DNA from: Neoechinorhynchus agilis
Lineage: Eukaryota; Acanthocephala
Assembly: GCA_051530055.1 (NCBI GenBank)
Contig: CM121343.1
Span: 1,674,001 to 1,738,000, forward strand
Length of the DNA stretch: 64,000 nucleotides
Reading direction: 5' to 3'
The position numbers and the translations under genes were made by a program. Below the pieces are notes generated by a model, which ran no database searches, was not told the DNA's origin, and saw nothing but the letters and a program-made list of their open reading frames with translations. Below are positions 1 through 12,049 of the stretch, piece by piece; position 1 is the stretch's first letter; each line of letters opens with the position of its first letter.

Positions 1-169
1 GGGTAAATAATTTTTATTAAAAACGTTTCGAACCTCGCCCGGTTCATCATCAGTTTGTTAGTTTGTGCGTCTATTACAAACCAACAAACTGATCATGAAT
101 CCTGTGAGGTACGAAACGTTTTTTATAAGAAATTATTCACCCGGTGAAGAAGACCTAAACAATAATTCT
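1..169. repeat. Foldback element, family A, copy 1 (left end cut off)
   Basis: Two arms face each other. The left arm, from the first base, carries ACGTTTCGAACCTCG followed by a GTTCATCATCAGTTTGTT stretch. The right arm repeats this as reverse complement (AACAAACTGATCATGAA, then TACGAAACGTTTT) and ends in CAATAATTC. Other copies in the window show that the complete element starts GGAATTATTG and ends CAATAATTCC, so it is a long inverted-repeat MITE-like element with no coding capacity. The window edge removes the left terminus. Confidence 0.8.
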
Positions 170-260
170 AGTCATATACCTCATATATTGACATTCGGAT
201 TCAGAATTAGAAGTGTTATTTAAGTCATATATCATTGTCCTCGGGGTGAATTTGATTGCA

Positions 261-310
261 CGTTGGCGAATCCTGTCCCCGGTCAACACCGGGGACAGGA
301 TTCGCCAACG
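261..310. repeat. Perfect 23-bp palindrome with 4-bp loop (foldback family B remnant)
   Basis: Positions 261-283 and 288-310 are exact reverse complements (core TGTCCCCGGT / ACCGGGGACA) around a 4-base loop. The sequence just left (about 225-265) matches the reverse complement of the right arm of the element at 7606-7793, so this is a family B copy whose interior has collapsed. It sits between two family A copies. Confidence 0.85.
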
Positions 311-317
311 CACAATG

Positions 318-503
318 TTATTTAAATCTTCACCGGGTAAATATTTTTTATTAAAGACGTTTCGAACATCGTTGTTTTCATCATCATTTTGTTCATCTTT
401 AGCGTCTTTTAATAACTATTAAACTTATGATGAACCCGACGAGGTTCGAACCGTAATTAATAAAAAAAATTATTTACTGAATGAAGACGTAAACCATAAT
501 TCT
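318..503. repeat. Foldback element, family A, copy 2
   Basis: The left arm holds TCTTCACCGGGTAAAT and GACGTTTCGAAC. The right arm holds GATGAACCCGACGAGGTTCG and ends in CATAATTCT. The arms are diverged from each other by several substitutions, so the copy is not recent. Confidence 0.75.
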
Positions 504-682
504 AAAAAACCATCTTACGCCACCTTTTTATACAAATTATAAGAGATCGCACATTATACAAATGAGATGTTCTTTTGGTATAAAGACAATAACGTAACTT
601 ATATGGAGTGTTGTCCTTCATGATAAGTTTTTTTGGTTATGTAATCGTTGATTACATTATCTGACCAGATAATTCATTGTTA

Positions 683-834
683 TTTGTCGATAGGAGAAAA
701 TAAATGAAATTAAGATTTTATTGGATATTTCAATCCACTATCATCTAGGCGTCGTAAACAGTTGCAAACAATCGCTGAAGAAGATCCGAGATATCCAATA
801 AAATCTTAATTTCATTTTTCTCCTATCGACAAAA
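683..834. repeat. Hairpin element, arms about 48 bp
   Basis: TTTGTCGATAGGAGAAAA at 683 pairs with TTTTTCTCCTATCGAC ending near 830. The inner arms TAAGATTTTATTGGATAT and ATATCCAATAAAATCTTA also pair, leaving a loop of about 55 bp. No reading frame of note. It lies about 270 bp past the stop codon of the Brahma gene (1101-6519, minus strand). Confidence 0.8.
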
Positions 835-1100
835 AAATTATCTGACCTTAATAATGAATCTTCTGAAAACAATGTCCGGGAATGACTTTCAGGTCTTTAC
901 TTGGACATAATTTAAATCCCCTTTCAAATTTAATTTTCAAATTCGAACAAAAAATCATTACTTGAAAGCGTTTCGGCTTTTCTAGATTGTGAAAAACACT
1001 TTTATGATACCCGTGGCTCAAAAGTAAAAATGGAGAGAGCTGACAGAGATGACCCAATAGTACTTATGCATGCACATGTGGCACTTGGCACACATTTATC

Positions 1101-4100
1101 TTATACATTACGATGGCTGGATTCACCGTCTAGATGTTCAGACCTCTTTCGAGATTTCTTCGAAGAAAACCCGAATCCTGAATTACTTCCTTGCGCCACG
1201 GCAGCATTGTCATCATCATCGTCTTCGGTTTGTAAGAGTCCGATTTTAAGCGCGCCACGATCCAACCGTTCCCTTGCACTTTTAAAAACGCTCTCAATTA
1301 CAACTGAGTCTTCAAAAATAGGCGAGCCTTCAATGTTATATTCTTGGGCATTTCGACAGAGGAGCTCCACATCTTCCTGTAAATGGTCAATTGATTTGTA
1401 ATACCTCGATCGTATTCTTTGCTTTATTTTATTGAAATCGATAGGATTCTTAATAATATTGTAGTAGTCCTTCAGCTCTCGCTTCGTTGGCAATTTCATA
1501 AAAGCCGTACTGAGAATACGCGAATCAGTGTCCCTATATTGAAGGACGATATTAAGAAGAGCATTCAATTTGAATTCCAACTCATTGGTAGCCTTGTCAT
1601 CAGACTCGTCACTGCGCCTCGGCCTTTGTCCAGCCCGTCCACCTCTGGATCCTCCAATGCGACCACCGTTCCCACCAATCGCAATTATACTCGCACCTCG
1701 TCCACGTTTCGATCGTACGGACGAATTCGATTGAATACGTGGATTTACATATTTATCAACATCGGACTCTTCGTTGTTCACAACTCCGAACGCATCATCG
1801 GGACTTTCGGTGTATGAAATAATGCCAGCTCTTCTCTTTCGGGACCGTCTAGTATTTTTGCGCTGAACTTCCAGTGCCTCGAAATCAACATCTTCGGTTG
1901 CGTTCATCCACGGTCTCTCCATCAAATCATCAGTATAATCGATGCTTTTCTTATTTCTGCGCTCGCTGACAGTCTCATTTACTAAGTTACCCGCATTATC
2001 ATCCTCTAACAACCAGCTTGGTAGCTCACTGTCCTGAAATAACCTACATTTGCCTCCTAACTCAACTTTATCTCGTTCACGCCTTTCTTGATCCATCCGT
2101 TGGAACATGTCATATTCCTCTTCACTCCTTGCTATCATTTGATTTATAGCATCGTCGTCAGGTACCTCCTCCTCGTCGTCAGCATCCTCGGCTTCTTGCA
2201 TTAAAATGGCTTGCAGAAATTGACGGCGTTCGTTTGCAGTTGATTTCGCATCGAACATGCCCGCTTGAATGACCTTCTCATCTACGTTCAATTTGTATTT
2301 GGCTGCTGCTTGGATTCGTTCTTCAACTGTATTGACCGACATTAGTCTCAACACCAATACGGCATTTTTCTGGCCAATCCGATGAGCGCGGTCCTGTGCC
2401 TGTAGATCTTGATGAGGATTCCAATCAGAGTCAAAAATGATCACAGTGTCTGCCTTTTGCAAATTAAGGCCAAGACCACCAGCACGAGTAGACAATAAAA
2501 AGACGAAAACATCCGCCCCGTCGCTATTAAATTGCGTCAATAGTTCACCTCTATCCTCCGATTTTGTTTGTCCATCCAATCGAAGGTATTTATATCCTCG
2601 AAGATGGAAATAATCTTCCATTATCGTCATTAGTGTAGTCATTTGACAGAACAAAAGAACTTTATGGTTGCGCACATGAAGCTTTGGTAATATGCGATCA
2701 AGCAGCTCAAACTTTCCGCTCACTCGATACAAGTCATATCCACTAACGGCATTACCGTTATACCCTAAATGGTGCGCCAATTTCTGTTCAATTTCTTCAA
2801 ACATAAATGGATGATTACAAATTTTCCGAAGTTGCATAATTGTATTCAACAATGTTTTTGATCCAGCCTTTCCGCCACCAGTGTCAACAACAAGCACTCC
2901 GCTTTTCTGCATAGAGTTGTACAATTTTCTTTGTATGGCCGAAAGGTCACATTTTAAAATATATTCAATTTTTTCAGGTAACTGACTCTCAACGTCTTTT
3001 TTCAGTCGTCGTAGAAGGAAGGGTCGTAAGACACGATGCAGTCGCCTAATAATTAGCAAAGTCTCCTCTCGATTCAATTCAACACGCTCACCAGTTGTAG
3101 CAAAAGGAGCATTGAACCATTGCTCAAATGTACTGCATGACTTAAAGATACTTGGTAATAGGAAGTTGAGAAGAGCCCATAACTCCGGTAGTTTGTTCTG
3201 TAAGGGTGTTCCCGTCAATAAAAGACGATGCGGTGCAATATAGTAGGTGTTCAGAACTTGTGTTAGTTTACAATGGTGATTCTTCATACGGTGACCTTCA
3301 TCAATAATCATATATTTCCAGCGTACTTTCGACAGGACAGCCTTGTCCTTTATTATATAATCGTATGTTGTGAGAAGGGCATTGAACCGACCGCTTTTTA
3401 TCGAGGAAGTCAACAAACGTCTTGTCTGAGGAGGACCTTTATAGATGATCACATGCACTGACGGTGTCCATTTCTCGAATTCGTTCGACCAGTTAGACAG
3501 CGTCGATATTGCTTCGACTCTCATCTTTCTAATGATCACGACATTTTAGAACGGGCTTAACAAGTTCAGAATTAACTTCGGTAAACGAAACTTCAGTAAT
3601 CTAACAACTACATTACCACTTGTACAAGGTTAGGCTTGGGGAAACTGTTCCAAATTACATTGGAATAAAAAATTATTACGCCATTTAAGAATATTTCAAA
3701 AATTATGATTTTAAATTTAAGGACGCGAAGCCTTACTTGTAACAATTTCAACGGTCAACGAATAGACCTGACAATATTCGTCGTTTTTAATGAACCAAAT
3801 TTGGAAAAATCTATCACAGAAATGTGTTTGTATCAGAGTGCATCTTACGAGAGTCAAAGTGCTAAAGGAACGATAATGAGATATGGACCATTAACTCGTT
3901 TCCTCATTATCAAGTAATTAATAAGCGCAATAGTTTGGATCGTCTTTCCGAGTCCCATCTCGTCGGCTAGAATTCCGTTAAGATTGTTGTTGTATAACGA
4001 TACAAGCCACTCGAGACCCTGCAACTGATAAGGCTTAAGTTCACCTCCCATTTGAAATTGAGTTTGGTCCACAATTCGTTCTCTTATTCGGTGAGCTTTG

Positions 4101-6519
4101 TGGTAATAGGCTTGCTGGTCGGCTTCTGAGCAAGGTAAATACTCGTCATCGTCGTGTAAAGTCTTTTCATGTGAATCCATGGTTGAATCGTTTGGTTCTT
4201 TTCTATTGATCGTATCATCGTCACTTTCGGGATGATTTGCCTTAATATGTCGATATGCTGCTCCGGGAATGTCGTGTTTCTTGGTGCTAAGTTCCCTTTG
4301 ATGTTCCTCAACTAATTGAACGAGAGTTTCAACGTATGAATCAGTCTGTTGAAGGAGGTAAGCTAATCTTTTGTCTTTCTTTTCATCTATCAATCGACGA
4401 TAACCTTCCTCGTCTTCGGCCATGAGTCTTCGCATCCGTTCACGTTCTAACCTCTCTTGTTCTCGTTTTTGCTCCCGTTCAGTATTTGTATGCCAAGTAA
4501 GAATAGCTTTTGATAACTTTCCAGTTATAGCAACTACACGTTTATGATAATCCCTATATTGTTTGGCGTGCTGAGTCAAAAGTGAAATAAACTCTGACTC
4601 GCGTTGTTTTTTCTTACTTTGCTCCTCGATCATCCGTTGCCGTTCGAAAAACTCAGTAGCCTTAGCATCGCGAAGAGTCTGTCTTCGAGGTCTCCTAAAT
4701 GCCCGTGGATTGATGCTTACCGATATTATGGAATCCTCCTGGTATGTGTTCAATATCTCCCGCCTGATCTTTTGCTGATATTCTCGAAGACCGAGCAATT
4801 TCAGCTCAAATTCTGCTTTCATTTTGAGCTGAACCGAGGACGCCGATGACTTTATCAATCTATGCAGTTCCTTTCGCCGTTGGTTTTGTTTCTTTTTCCG
4901 TTGCTCCGCTCGGCGTTTTATGAGTTTTTCGAGACCATTATCGACTTGTAAAGGTTTTGGGGGAGGCGAAGGTTTCTGACTCATGATGACAGTAGGAGTG
5001 GTAATCTTAAGCCGATTTTGGACTGGTGGGGATACTTGTGGGAACCGATTGGGTGGTCGATGGTGGAGTGTCTGATGTCGGACTGACGATGGCACTTGTG
5101 TCGGAAGTTGTTGTGGCCGCATTACATAATACCGAGAAGAGTGAACATTGGAGGACGCCATCCGTATATTGGACAAAACATTGGCGCCGTTATTGAATGC
5201 AGAGATCATTTGATCGTTTAATCGTTCTCGTTTCACAAGAGAAATGTAGATTTGCAGTTGTGTTCTTAGGATTCCCAGGAGGAGATTAGCACTCTGGGGC
5301 GGTGCATACTGTTGAGATAAAGGATGTAGCGAAGTCCTAACCGGAGTTCTCATCATTCTCGGTTGATATATTGGATGTTGTTGAGCAGTTGCGTACATTG
5401 TACCTACAGCAATTGAAGGAGGGACGTTATAATTACGAATATATTCGATGCTATGCTTGTTTTATGGCGTAGAAAAATTAAATGATGATGATTTTATTGA
5501 ATCCGATTGATTTCGGCGACCTACAACAATATTGTACACGTTTATCACAAGGTTGTTTGGAAGTATCTTGGCCAGAACAAAAAACCCAATATGAACAATT
5601 CGATGCTATTAAACAAGAATTGTGGACATGGTTCATCAGCAGCATGTATATGTAGCGTAGGATGCAGAGACAGTCTCACATGTAAGGATGACTGTACATT
5701 CGTTTTGTAGGTAACGTCTAACAAAAGAAACACGAACCTATCACAATTCAAGTCCTCCTCTACCCTCCCCACTACTAACAGATAAAAACCTTACCACCAC
5801 CACCACAACCACCACCACCACCACCACTACAACCGACGACGCTCATTATTCAAAAACGTCTATAAAACACACCAAAAAAAGGGAGAAAAGGAGGGCTGGG
5901 GAAGACACCTACCATTTCCGCAACCGCTCGTAGCAACAACCGTGTTGGCTGTGCTGGATGTAACTGCAGAACCGCCACCATACATTATATCAGAACCAAC
6001 ATTGCCACCGCCTCCGCCGCCGCCGCCACCACCACCACTACCACCACCACCGCCGCCGCCGCTATTGCCGCTTGCGCCAATTTGATGTCTCAAAACTCCT
6101 TGGTACATTGATTGTTGGCCAGGACGCAGTACTGCAGTGGGCGACGAGTACATTGTCTGTTGTTGTTGTTGTTGTTGCATATAGGCAGCTGCGGCTACTC
6201 GTTGTTGTTGAGACATCATTTGGACGTACTGTTGAGGATGCATTTGTCGTCCGGCGGCATTCCCGAACCTATTCATGGCCATGCTCGCTCGCATTACGCC
6301 GCCCGTGCCCACCCCGTACATTCCCACACCGGAAGGAGCCGGATACCTTGAATGCTGCTGCTGCTGCTGAGGCTGTTGACACCATTGCTGTGCGGACTGC
6401 GGCGGCTGCTGCTGCGGCTGCGGGGGCTGACCGTGCGTTGAAAGTAACTGGTGATACGGCTGCTGCTGCTGCTGCTGCTGACTGCTAAACTCGTTTGGAA
6501 TGCTCATCCTTTGTGACAT
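1101..6519 (-). CDS. brm: Brahma-type SWI/SNF chromatin-remodelling ATPase (SMARCA2/4 homologue)
   Basis: Catalytic subunit of the SWI/SNF (BAF) complex, which slides and ejects nucleosomes using ATP in the nucleus. Three exons: 6519-5913, 5403-3849, 3528-1101; about 1,529 codons, the usual size for the family. Exon 1 is rich in Gln, Met and Gly runs. Exon 2 opens with a QLQ-like segment, then a basic coiled HSA region, then the Walker A box ADEMGLGKT near residue 680. Exon 3 has the DEGH box near residue 800, motif [13 protein letters not shown], the acidic SnAC region, and a C-terminal bromodomain (about 1,380-1,480) with the NPIDF loop. The start at 6519 follows a possible splice acceptor (ATCTTTAG), so a non-coding 5' exon is likely. 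Oddity: the second splice junction (GTAAG...TTAG, 320 nt) is in phase but leaves one TGA codon just before the donor, after the conserved IIVPL. Confidence 0.93.
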
Positions 6520-7185
6520 TCTAAAGATAACACCGTCGGTATGGTAAATATCCCATTGAACCCTCATTTGCTCAACACCCAAAACTCCGGCACAGACGCA
6601 ACCACCGCCAGTCGCGCCGTGTGTACAAAACAACCCGGCGCCAAAAGAGTCCGGCGCGCGCGCGCGTTAAAGCATACAAAATTACAGCCATCCCGTCGCT
6701 ACACACAGAGACACGAATCGATGCGAGCGCTCCCACACTATCGTCTTATTTACATCACTTCTACGTCAAAAGATGCTTCAAGAATGTCGAAAACTATACG
6801 GGAGGAGTGCTAGCGCGACTTTGATACTGCCGCCACTGACGGATACGCCTCGATTCGTCGTCGTCGTCGTCGTCTGGTACACGCTCGTGTGGCCAAATGT
6901 GCGTGTGTGTGTGTGTGTGTGCTGAAGCCGCATCTGTACCGCACGCGCGCGCGTGTGTTGTTGTTGTCGGCTGCCAACTACGTCATCCATATGGAAGAAT
7001 CCTCCGAAAACACGCAACGGTGTGTCCATCGCCTTATGCATCTTTCACGAGATCTCGATCGAATGTAGACTTGTTCGTTAATCAACGGAAAAAAACCGAA
7101 ATTTGTGTTTATTTGCGCACGAATAGTTCGCCACTTTTCATAGGCGGACGAACCATCAGTGCCTCTAAATACAATAACTCTAAAT
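6520..7185. promoter_or_regulatory. GC-rich upstream region of the Brahma gene
   Basis: This stretch is much richer in G, C and CpG than its surroundings, with CGCG runs near 6655-6665 and 6943-6951 and a (GT)n tract at about 6901-6921. It lies directly upstream of the Brahma start and probably holds its promoter and 5' untranslated exon. Open frames here are by-products of the composition. No specific factor site can be named. Confidence 0.35.
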
Positions 7186-7402
7186 TCGTTCCCTTTTCAC
7201 ATGAGCAAAACAATCGTAATCCATTTCATCCTCTCCCTCCCCAACCTCACAAGAATAACCACCGACTTTCGAACCCACGATCCACTCCATAATCAACATT
7301 CATTTAACCTATCAGAAATCGAGTATTTTTGTGAGGACCCAAACGTGGACATTGGTCCTATTCTTTTTGGATTAAGAAATAAACGTGTTATTATTAATCT
7401 AG
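7186..7402 (+). repeat. Dispersed repeat, copy 1 of an inverted pair
   Basis: CACATGAGC...CGTAATCC...TTTCATCCTC and, further on, GGATTAAGAAATAAACGTG recur in the same order on the opposite strand at about 9985-10200. Copies are diverged. No terminal structure was recognised. Confidence 0.6.
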
Positions 7403-7605
7403 TCGTTCTGCAGTCGGGATGGATATCAAAGATCACGACTCTTCTCGCCGCCGACTCCTGTGGTCCAAGGTCGTTTCCGTCACCTCTCCGAGTGCATTAT
7501 ATTTCTCGATCCCGAATGGCATGAAATTAGGTTGGTATGGGGTATACTTCGTCAAATAAGGATACTGCTGTCCTCGAGGAAAATTCGCTGTGAAATTATC
7601 GTTCT

Positions 7606-7793
7606 ATTGTACGTTGGCGAATCCTTTCCCCGGTGTTGTCGTTATTCATTTAATTGTGAAATATTTCGCACGGTTTTCCTTGCCTCTTCAGTTTCTATTG
7701 CTTGTAAGTTTTTAAAACTTAGGAAAACCTTGCGAAATATTTCTCAAATGAACGTACAATCAAATTCACCCGAAGACAATGATATATGACATT
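7606..7793. repeat. Foldback element, family B
   Basis: Outer segments TTGTACGTTGGCGAATCC (left) and GAACGTACAATC (right) are partly complementary, and an inner pair GAAATATTTCGCACGG / CTTGCGAAATATTTC folds as a second hairpin. The right end (CAAATTCACCCGAAGACA) is the reverse complement of the sequence at about 236-258. Confidence 0.65.
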
Positions 7794-8140
7794 ATCATTA
7801 TATGTTGTTTTAATTGTGGTAATAATCCTCCCCCCCCGGATAAAAGATATTTCAAATCAATAAAACATCTTTTATGCGGGTTTCTAATCGCAACAATTCA
7901 AACTCTATAATCCCCAAGGAATTTCTCTCAATGATTATTATATGTCATGCGTCATAATCTTGAAGGTTCTTTAAATGTTCCATAAGGACCTTTTTGGGCA
8001 AAAGACACGAACCTAGTGAATGTAATTAAAAAAGTTTAGTAAAATTTAAGGTGATGGCAAATGCCGTTTGTGGAATCAGAAGTTATCCAAGGCGTGCTGA
8101 TTGAATGCCTCCCTATTTTTTGCAGTGTAAATCTAACTCA

Positions 8141-8660
8141 GATTTAGGGCATCCCTTCCTCATTTTTTTAGTTTTCCTTCTTCTCATGAAGCCACGCCAA
8201 GGCAGAAAACTAAAAAAGTCGAGGAGGGGATGTCCTAAGTCTGAATCTATAGAACCGGTTTGCCATCAATAAATCAGTCGTGAGTGTTGAATTCTTAAAT
8301 GTTTTTACTGGCAAACCTGTTCTATTGATTAAGATTTAGGGCATCCCTTCCTCATTTTTTTTAGTTTTCCTTTTTCTCATGAAGCCACGCCAAGGCAGCA
8401 AACTAAAAAAGCTCAGGAGGGGATGTCCTAAATATGAATCAATAGAACCGGTTTGCCATCAATAAATCAGTCGTGAGTGTTGAATTCTTAAATGTTTTTA
8501 CTGGCAAACCTGTTCTATTGATTAAGATTTAGGGCATCCCTTCCTCATTTTTTTTAGTTTTCCCTTTTCTCATGAAGCCACGCCAAGGCAGCAAACTAAA
8601 AAAGCTCAGGAGGGGATGTCCTAAATATGAATCAATAGAACCGGCTTGCCATGTATAAAC
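8141..8660. repeat. Three tandem copies (about 192 bp) of a hairpin sequence
   Basis: GATTTAGGGCATCCCTTCCT starts at 8141, 8333 and 8526. In each unit it is followed by a T-rich arm (TTTTTTTAGTTTTCC), the loop CATGAAGCCACGCCAAGG, and the reverse arm (AACTAAAAAA...AGGAGGGGATGTCCTAA). The spacer between hairpins (TTGCCATCAATAAATCAGTC) is also repeated. A diverged single hairpin of the same kind lies at 60183-60264. Confidence 0.85.
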
Positions 8661-8784
8661 ATTTAAGAATTTAAATCTAACGTCGAATGAGTCGAAGTTT
8701 GTTAGCATGGACTACATTATGCTACAAAATTATTTTTTTGATTGATAAGTTTTATTATAGATTCCAATATTGACTATTCAATCA

Positions 8785-9250
8785 CCACCGTCCGCAAAAT
8801 CTTAGCTTCTCTCCTTCCTCGGCTGTCGCTATCACGTTAGCAGCATTGCCTCGTTGTACTACAAGCGAGATATTCTGTCGCAGAAATACACCTGCTCGTG
8901 CGTCGTTGGTCGTTACTCTCAATTTCTTTGAGATATCCTGGAGCAGAATGAATGCCGACTCCGAAGGGGACAAAATAGTGGACCTTCTCCAAATCCCTAT
9001 ATTTTCGTACCTTCCTCCCCTCCGCTGCACTGGCTGCACCTCCAGAGGTTTCGAGAGAGTAGGGAATGTTGCTTACTGCGGGGGTGTCCACACGCGTGGC
9101 GTCCCAAAGAAGGCATTTGCCCTTTCGTCACGGAAAGACCGAAATTCCGTGAGGTCGACGGCGGGTTCCAAGATGTTGGGGAAGTTCGCCGTTCTCAACG
9201 CCCGAGAAATTACGCTATTGATCTCAGAATGGCACCACGGGGTCTGCTGA
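8785..9250 (-). mobile_element. Fossil fragment of a non-LTR retrotransposon reverse transcriptase C-terminus
   Basis: The minus-strand reading frames contain the tract typical of the C-terminal part of a widespread invertebrate RT family: GKCLLWDATRVDT, YHFVPFGV-like (HYFVPFGV), and QRGNAANV near the end. Only this tail is present, in more than one frame, so the copy is broken in at least two places and is clearly dead. The plus-strand frame over it is an antisense shadow. Family assignment is from remembered motif order and is moderately sure. Confidence 0.6.
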
Positions 9251-11079
9251 AAACTAAGAAAACGGAGCATTTTGGCATTTGATATAGAAAAAACCCAATT
9301 TTCTTTAACAAATACCCCATGAATTAGATACGGCCGCCAGTGCTACCTGCGAGTGTACACTATTGCCTCGGTTTTGTCATTTAAAAACTATTTTAGCTTC
9401 TCTTTTTAAAGTGCGAATAAAGTGAATTTTTATATGATTGCTTGAATGAGACGAGTATGTGCAGGTCGAATCATATTTTTGTTGTAAAGCAAAATATAAT
9501 GGTTTGATGTTGATGAGTGTGGTTCGAGGATGTCAGTAAAAATTGACTTGAATGATCCCCAAGAAGACAGCCTTGCAATGGAAGCTTTAATATTAAAAAG
9601 TTGAACAGTTAAATCTTCATTGTGCTTTATTGTGACAGTATCTCGAGTTTTTAAGTTCTGACCAGAATAAGAGAAAGGCTAAATTTGATTCTTGAGGCTA
9701 AAGCATAGCCTTCTGTATTTTGTGCCACAAAGTAATAAATAATTTATTAAAGAATATGCAGCGCAAATTGAAAGAACGCAGGATTCATATGGCACCATGG
9801 AGTTCCTTTTCTCAATGGAGTAATAGTATAAAAGAGCGATCATTTTGGCTCATTTCTCGAGCTTAAATTTGGCTGCATCGCTAAAGGATTCTCCGGTGCA
9901 GACTATTTTCCTAAACATAGAGCAACATTTTTCTCTAACGTATTTAAGGTATAATATTTATTGCCATTTCGAGCAACTCATCAAAGTTAGTTTACTAATA
10001 ACACGTTTATTTCTTAATCCACAAATGTCAAGTGGGGGCAAATTGATGATTATTTGCGCCGAGGAGAGTTTGTGCCTTTCCTCCTTTTCATTTCGGTTGA
10101 TGGTATCCGAAAAAGTTGGACAGTATGGAAAAATGAGCGGAGGTTGAGGAGGATGAAACGAATTGGGATTACGAGTGTTGCGCTCATGTGAAAAAAGTGG
10201 ACAATATCGAATAAAGATCAATGTTAACCGTATTATGAAATCATCGTCGGAACCTTTATTCATCTTCCTCATTATGACTACAGCCGATTTGTATTGAACA
10301 TCTCTACATATCCACGATTTACAAATATCGTAGAATAAAAATGTGGTTATCATAATCCCGGATATGATCACATCTCGAAGGATTCTTGATGATATCGTCC
10401 AATATCGATCGTGACTGAATTCGCCAAAATCACTAAGATTGATCTCGCAACGCTCGATTTCTGGATATCATACCTCATTTCCATAGTTCCTAAATTTCAT
10501 CGATTTAACAGTCTGTGTCGGTCTATATAGGCACCTCTCTTTCTGAAATTTTACGTTTATCCAAAAATGATTGCTTTTGATTTGCTCTGAAAAATCGTAA
10601 TACGAAATGCTTCCAAGGGTTTTTTTTATCAATCACGCGTCGCAGGAGTCGAAACGTCCCCTATTTTATAAATGTTGCTCTACAGAATGAATTATCTCCG
10701 ACTATTATTTTTCACGATTGATTTTTTTAAATGCTCATTGCTTTTAAGCCGAAGAATCAAAATTTATCTCCAAAGGATGATAATTGCTCCCTTTGCTTTT
10801 AATAAGAATAATATGCCTATATTGATTTGTGCTACGAATTCGATCCAGGCAGAAGAGAACTTATTTTCCGATTCAAATTTTGATTAAAAGTACGATGGTG
10901 TCAAAAAACCTCCGAAAAGACGATAATGTCAATTGAAAGATATCAAAGTCTCGAACTCAATTTACTAATCTGACAGCACGCTGTGAAAGCAAAAATAATT
11001 TTCAATCACTACATCGTCAATGATCAACGTGTTTCGACGTAACTCCAAAAATTATTGATGTAAATAAGTTGTTCATATT
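9251..11079. other. Intergenic stretch without recognisable gene
   Basis: AT-rich sequence without convincing coding exons on either strand. The only structured part is the second, inverted copy (about 9985-10200) of the repeat at 7186-7402. Confidence 0.6.
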
Positions 11080-11310
11080 TGTATTTTTTGGTGATGAGAA
11101 AAATATAGATTGATTCATTAGTTGTTTTTATATAGCAGAAAATTAAAAGAATTTATTGATTTCGATATTTCGGAACCGTAATCTTGTAGCGTCTATTAAT
11201 AACTGAAAACCATTCCGAAATATTGAAATCGATAAATTCTTTTAATTTTCCGCTATATAAAAACAATTAGTAGATCAATCTTTACTTTTCTCATAGGTGT
11301 ATATTTGTTA
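11080..11310. repeat. Foldback element, family C
   Basis: GGTGATGAGAAAAATATAGA...AGCAGAAAATTAAAAGAATT on the left pairs with AATTCTTTTAATTTTCCGCT...TTACTTTTCTCATAGG on the right, with the inner pair ATTTCGGAA / TTCCGAAAT. The 57757-57941 element has the same outer motif (TTCTTTGGTGAT...AGAAG) but a different core. Confidence 0.75.
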
Positions 11311-11312
11311 TT

Positions 11313-11405
11313 GGAATTATTGTTTAGATTAACAACCGTTAAGTGAATATTTATTAAAAACAAACTAACGATGAACCCTGTGATGTTCGAAACGCCTTTA
11401 ATCGA
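11313..11405. repeat. Foldback family A, copy 3 (partial)
   Basis: Begins with the intact family terminus GGAATTATTGTTTAG, then jumps to AACAAACTAACGATGAACCC and GTTCGAAACG of the right arm. The left arm interior is largely missing. It abuts the family C element at 11080-11310. Confidence 0.7.
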
Positions 11406-11897
11406 AATAATGATTTCCCAATCACTTTCCTCGGTACTTCACAGATATCGACATCTAAATTTATTATGATTGCGTCACCTTAATTACCACTTTTAATCGA
11501 TTATTTTTCGCCGCTCTTAAATCGTAATCAATCACTCAACAACTTAAGCACGGAAGAAAAGTCGGGGTTCATAATTCTATGGAATTCACTCACTTGTGAT
11601 TGGGTTACTAATCGTCTCGAACTCAGACGCGTGCAACATCACCGTACTTTTTGGTAAACAGTCACTCATATCACGGATCCGTTGTTACCTGCCGAAAACA
11701 CTAAGCGAGTACTCATTGCTCCAATTCATCGGCACGCATAGCTTCTTCATCCGGAGTGAGTTGCGTAACAATTGTCGATGCTGTAGTTTTGTTCTTTCGC
11801 GCAATTACCCGTTTTTTCGCAGGACTAAAGCCGGAAATCGTACAAACCTTCGTCACCAATATGCTCAGCAGCCGTTCAACTTTTGAGACCGAAATCA

Positions 11898-12049
11898 GAA
11901 GTGTTATTTAGGTCTTTATACCCTAAATATTTTTTTATTCTTAATACGTTTCGAATCTCGTCGTGGTCAATTTATAATTGTTCAAGTTTGTAGGTTTGAA
12001 ACGTCTTTAATAAAAAAATTTATCCGATAAAGGTCTAAACAATAATTCC
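11898..12049. repeat. Foldback family A, copy 4
   Basis: Left arm with TACGTTTCGAATCTCGTCG, right arm with TTGAAACGTCTTTAATAAA, end at GGTCTAAACAATAATTCC. The loop differs from the other copies. It lies 340 bp upstream of the eIF3a start codon. Confidence 0.75.

Noticed and set aside
6072-6488. Plus-strand frames rich in Val, Leu and Ala opposite Brahma exon 1
   Set aside because: They are complements of the Gln and Gly codon runs of Brahma and have no independent support.
8846-9250. 134-codon plus-strand gene
   Set aside because: It is antisense to the recognisable reverse-transcriptase tail on the minus strand, which explains the open frame and higher GC.
7186-10200. LTR-type element bounded by the 200-bp repeats
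   Set aside because: The two copies are in opposite orientation and differ clearly, and nothing between them has the expected element parts.
10672-10887. 71-codon plus-strand frame as a gene
   Set aside because: Composition follows local AT richness, no flanking splice signals, no family; typical chance frame.
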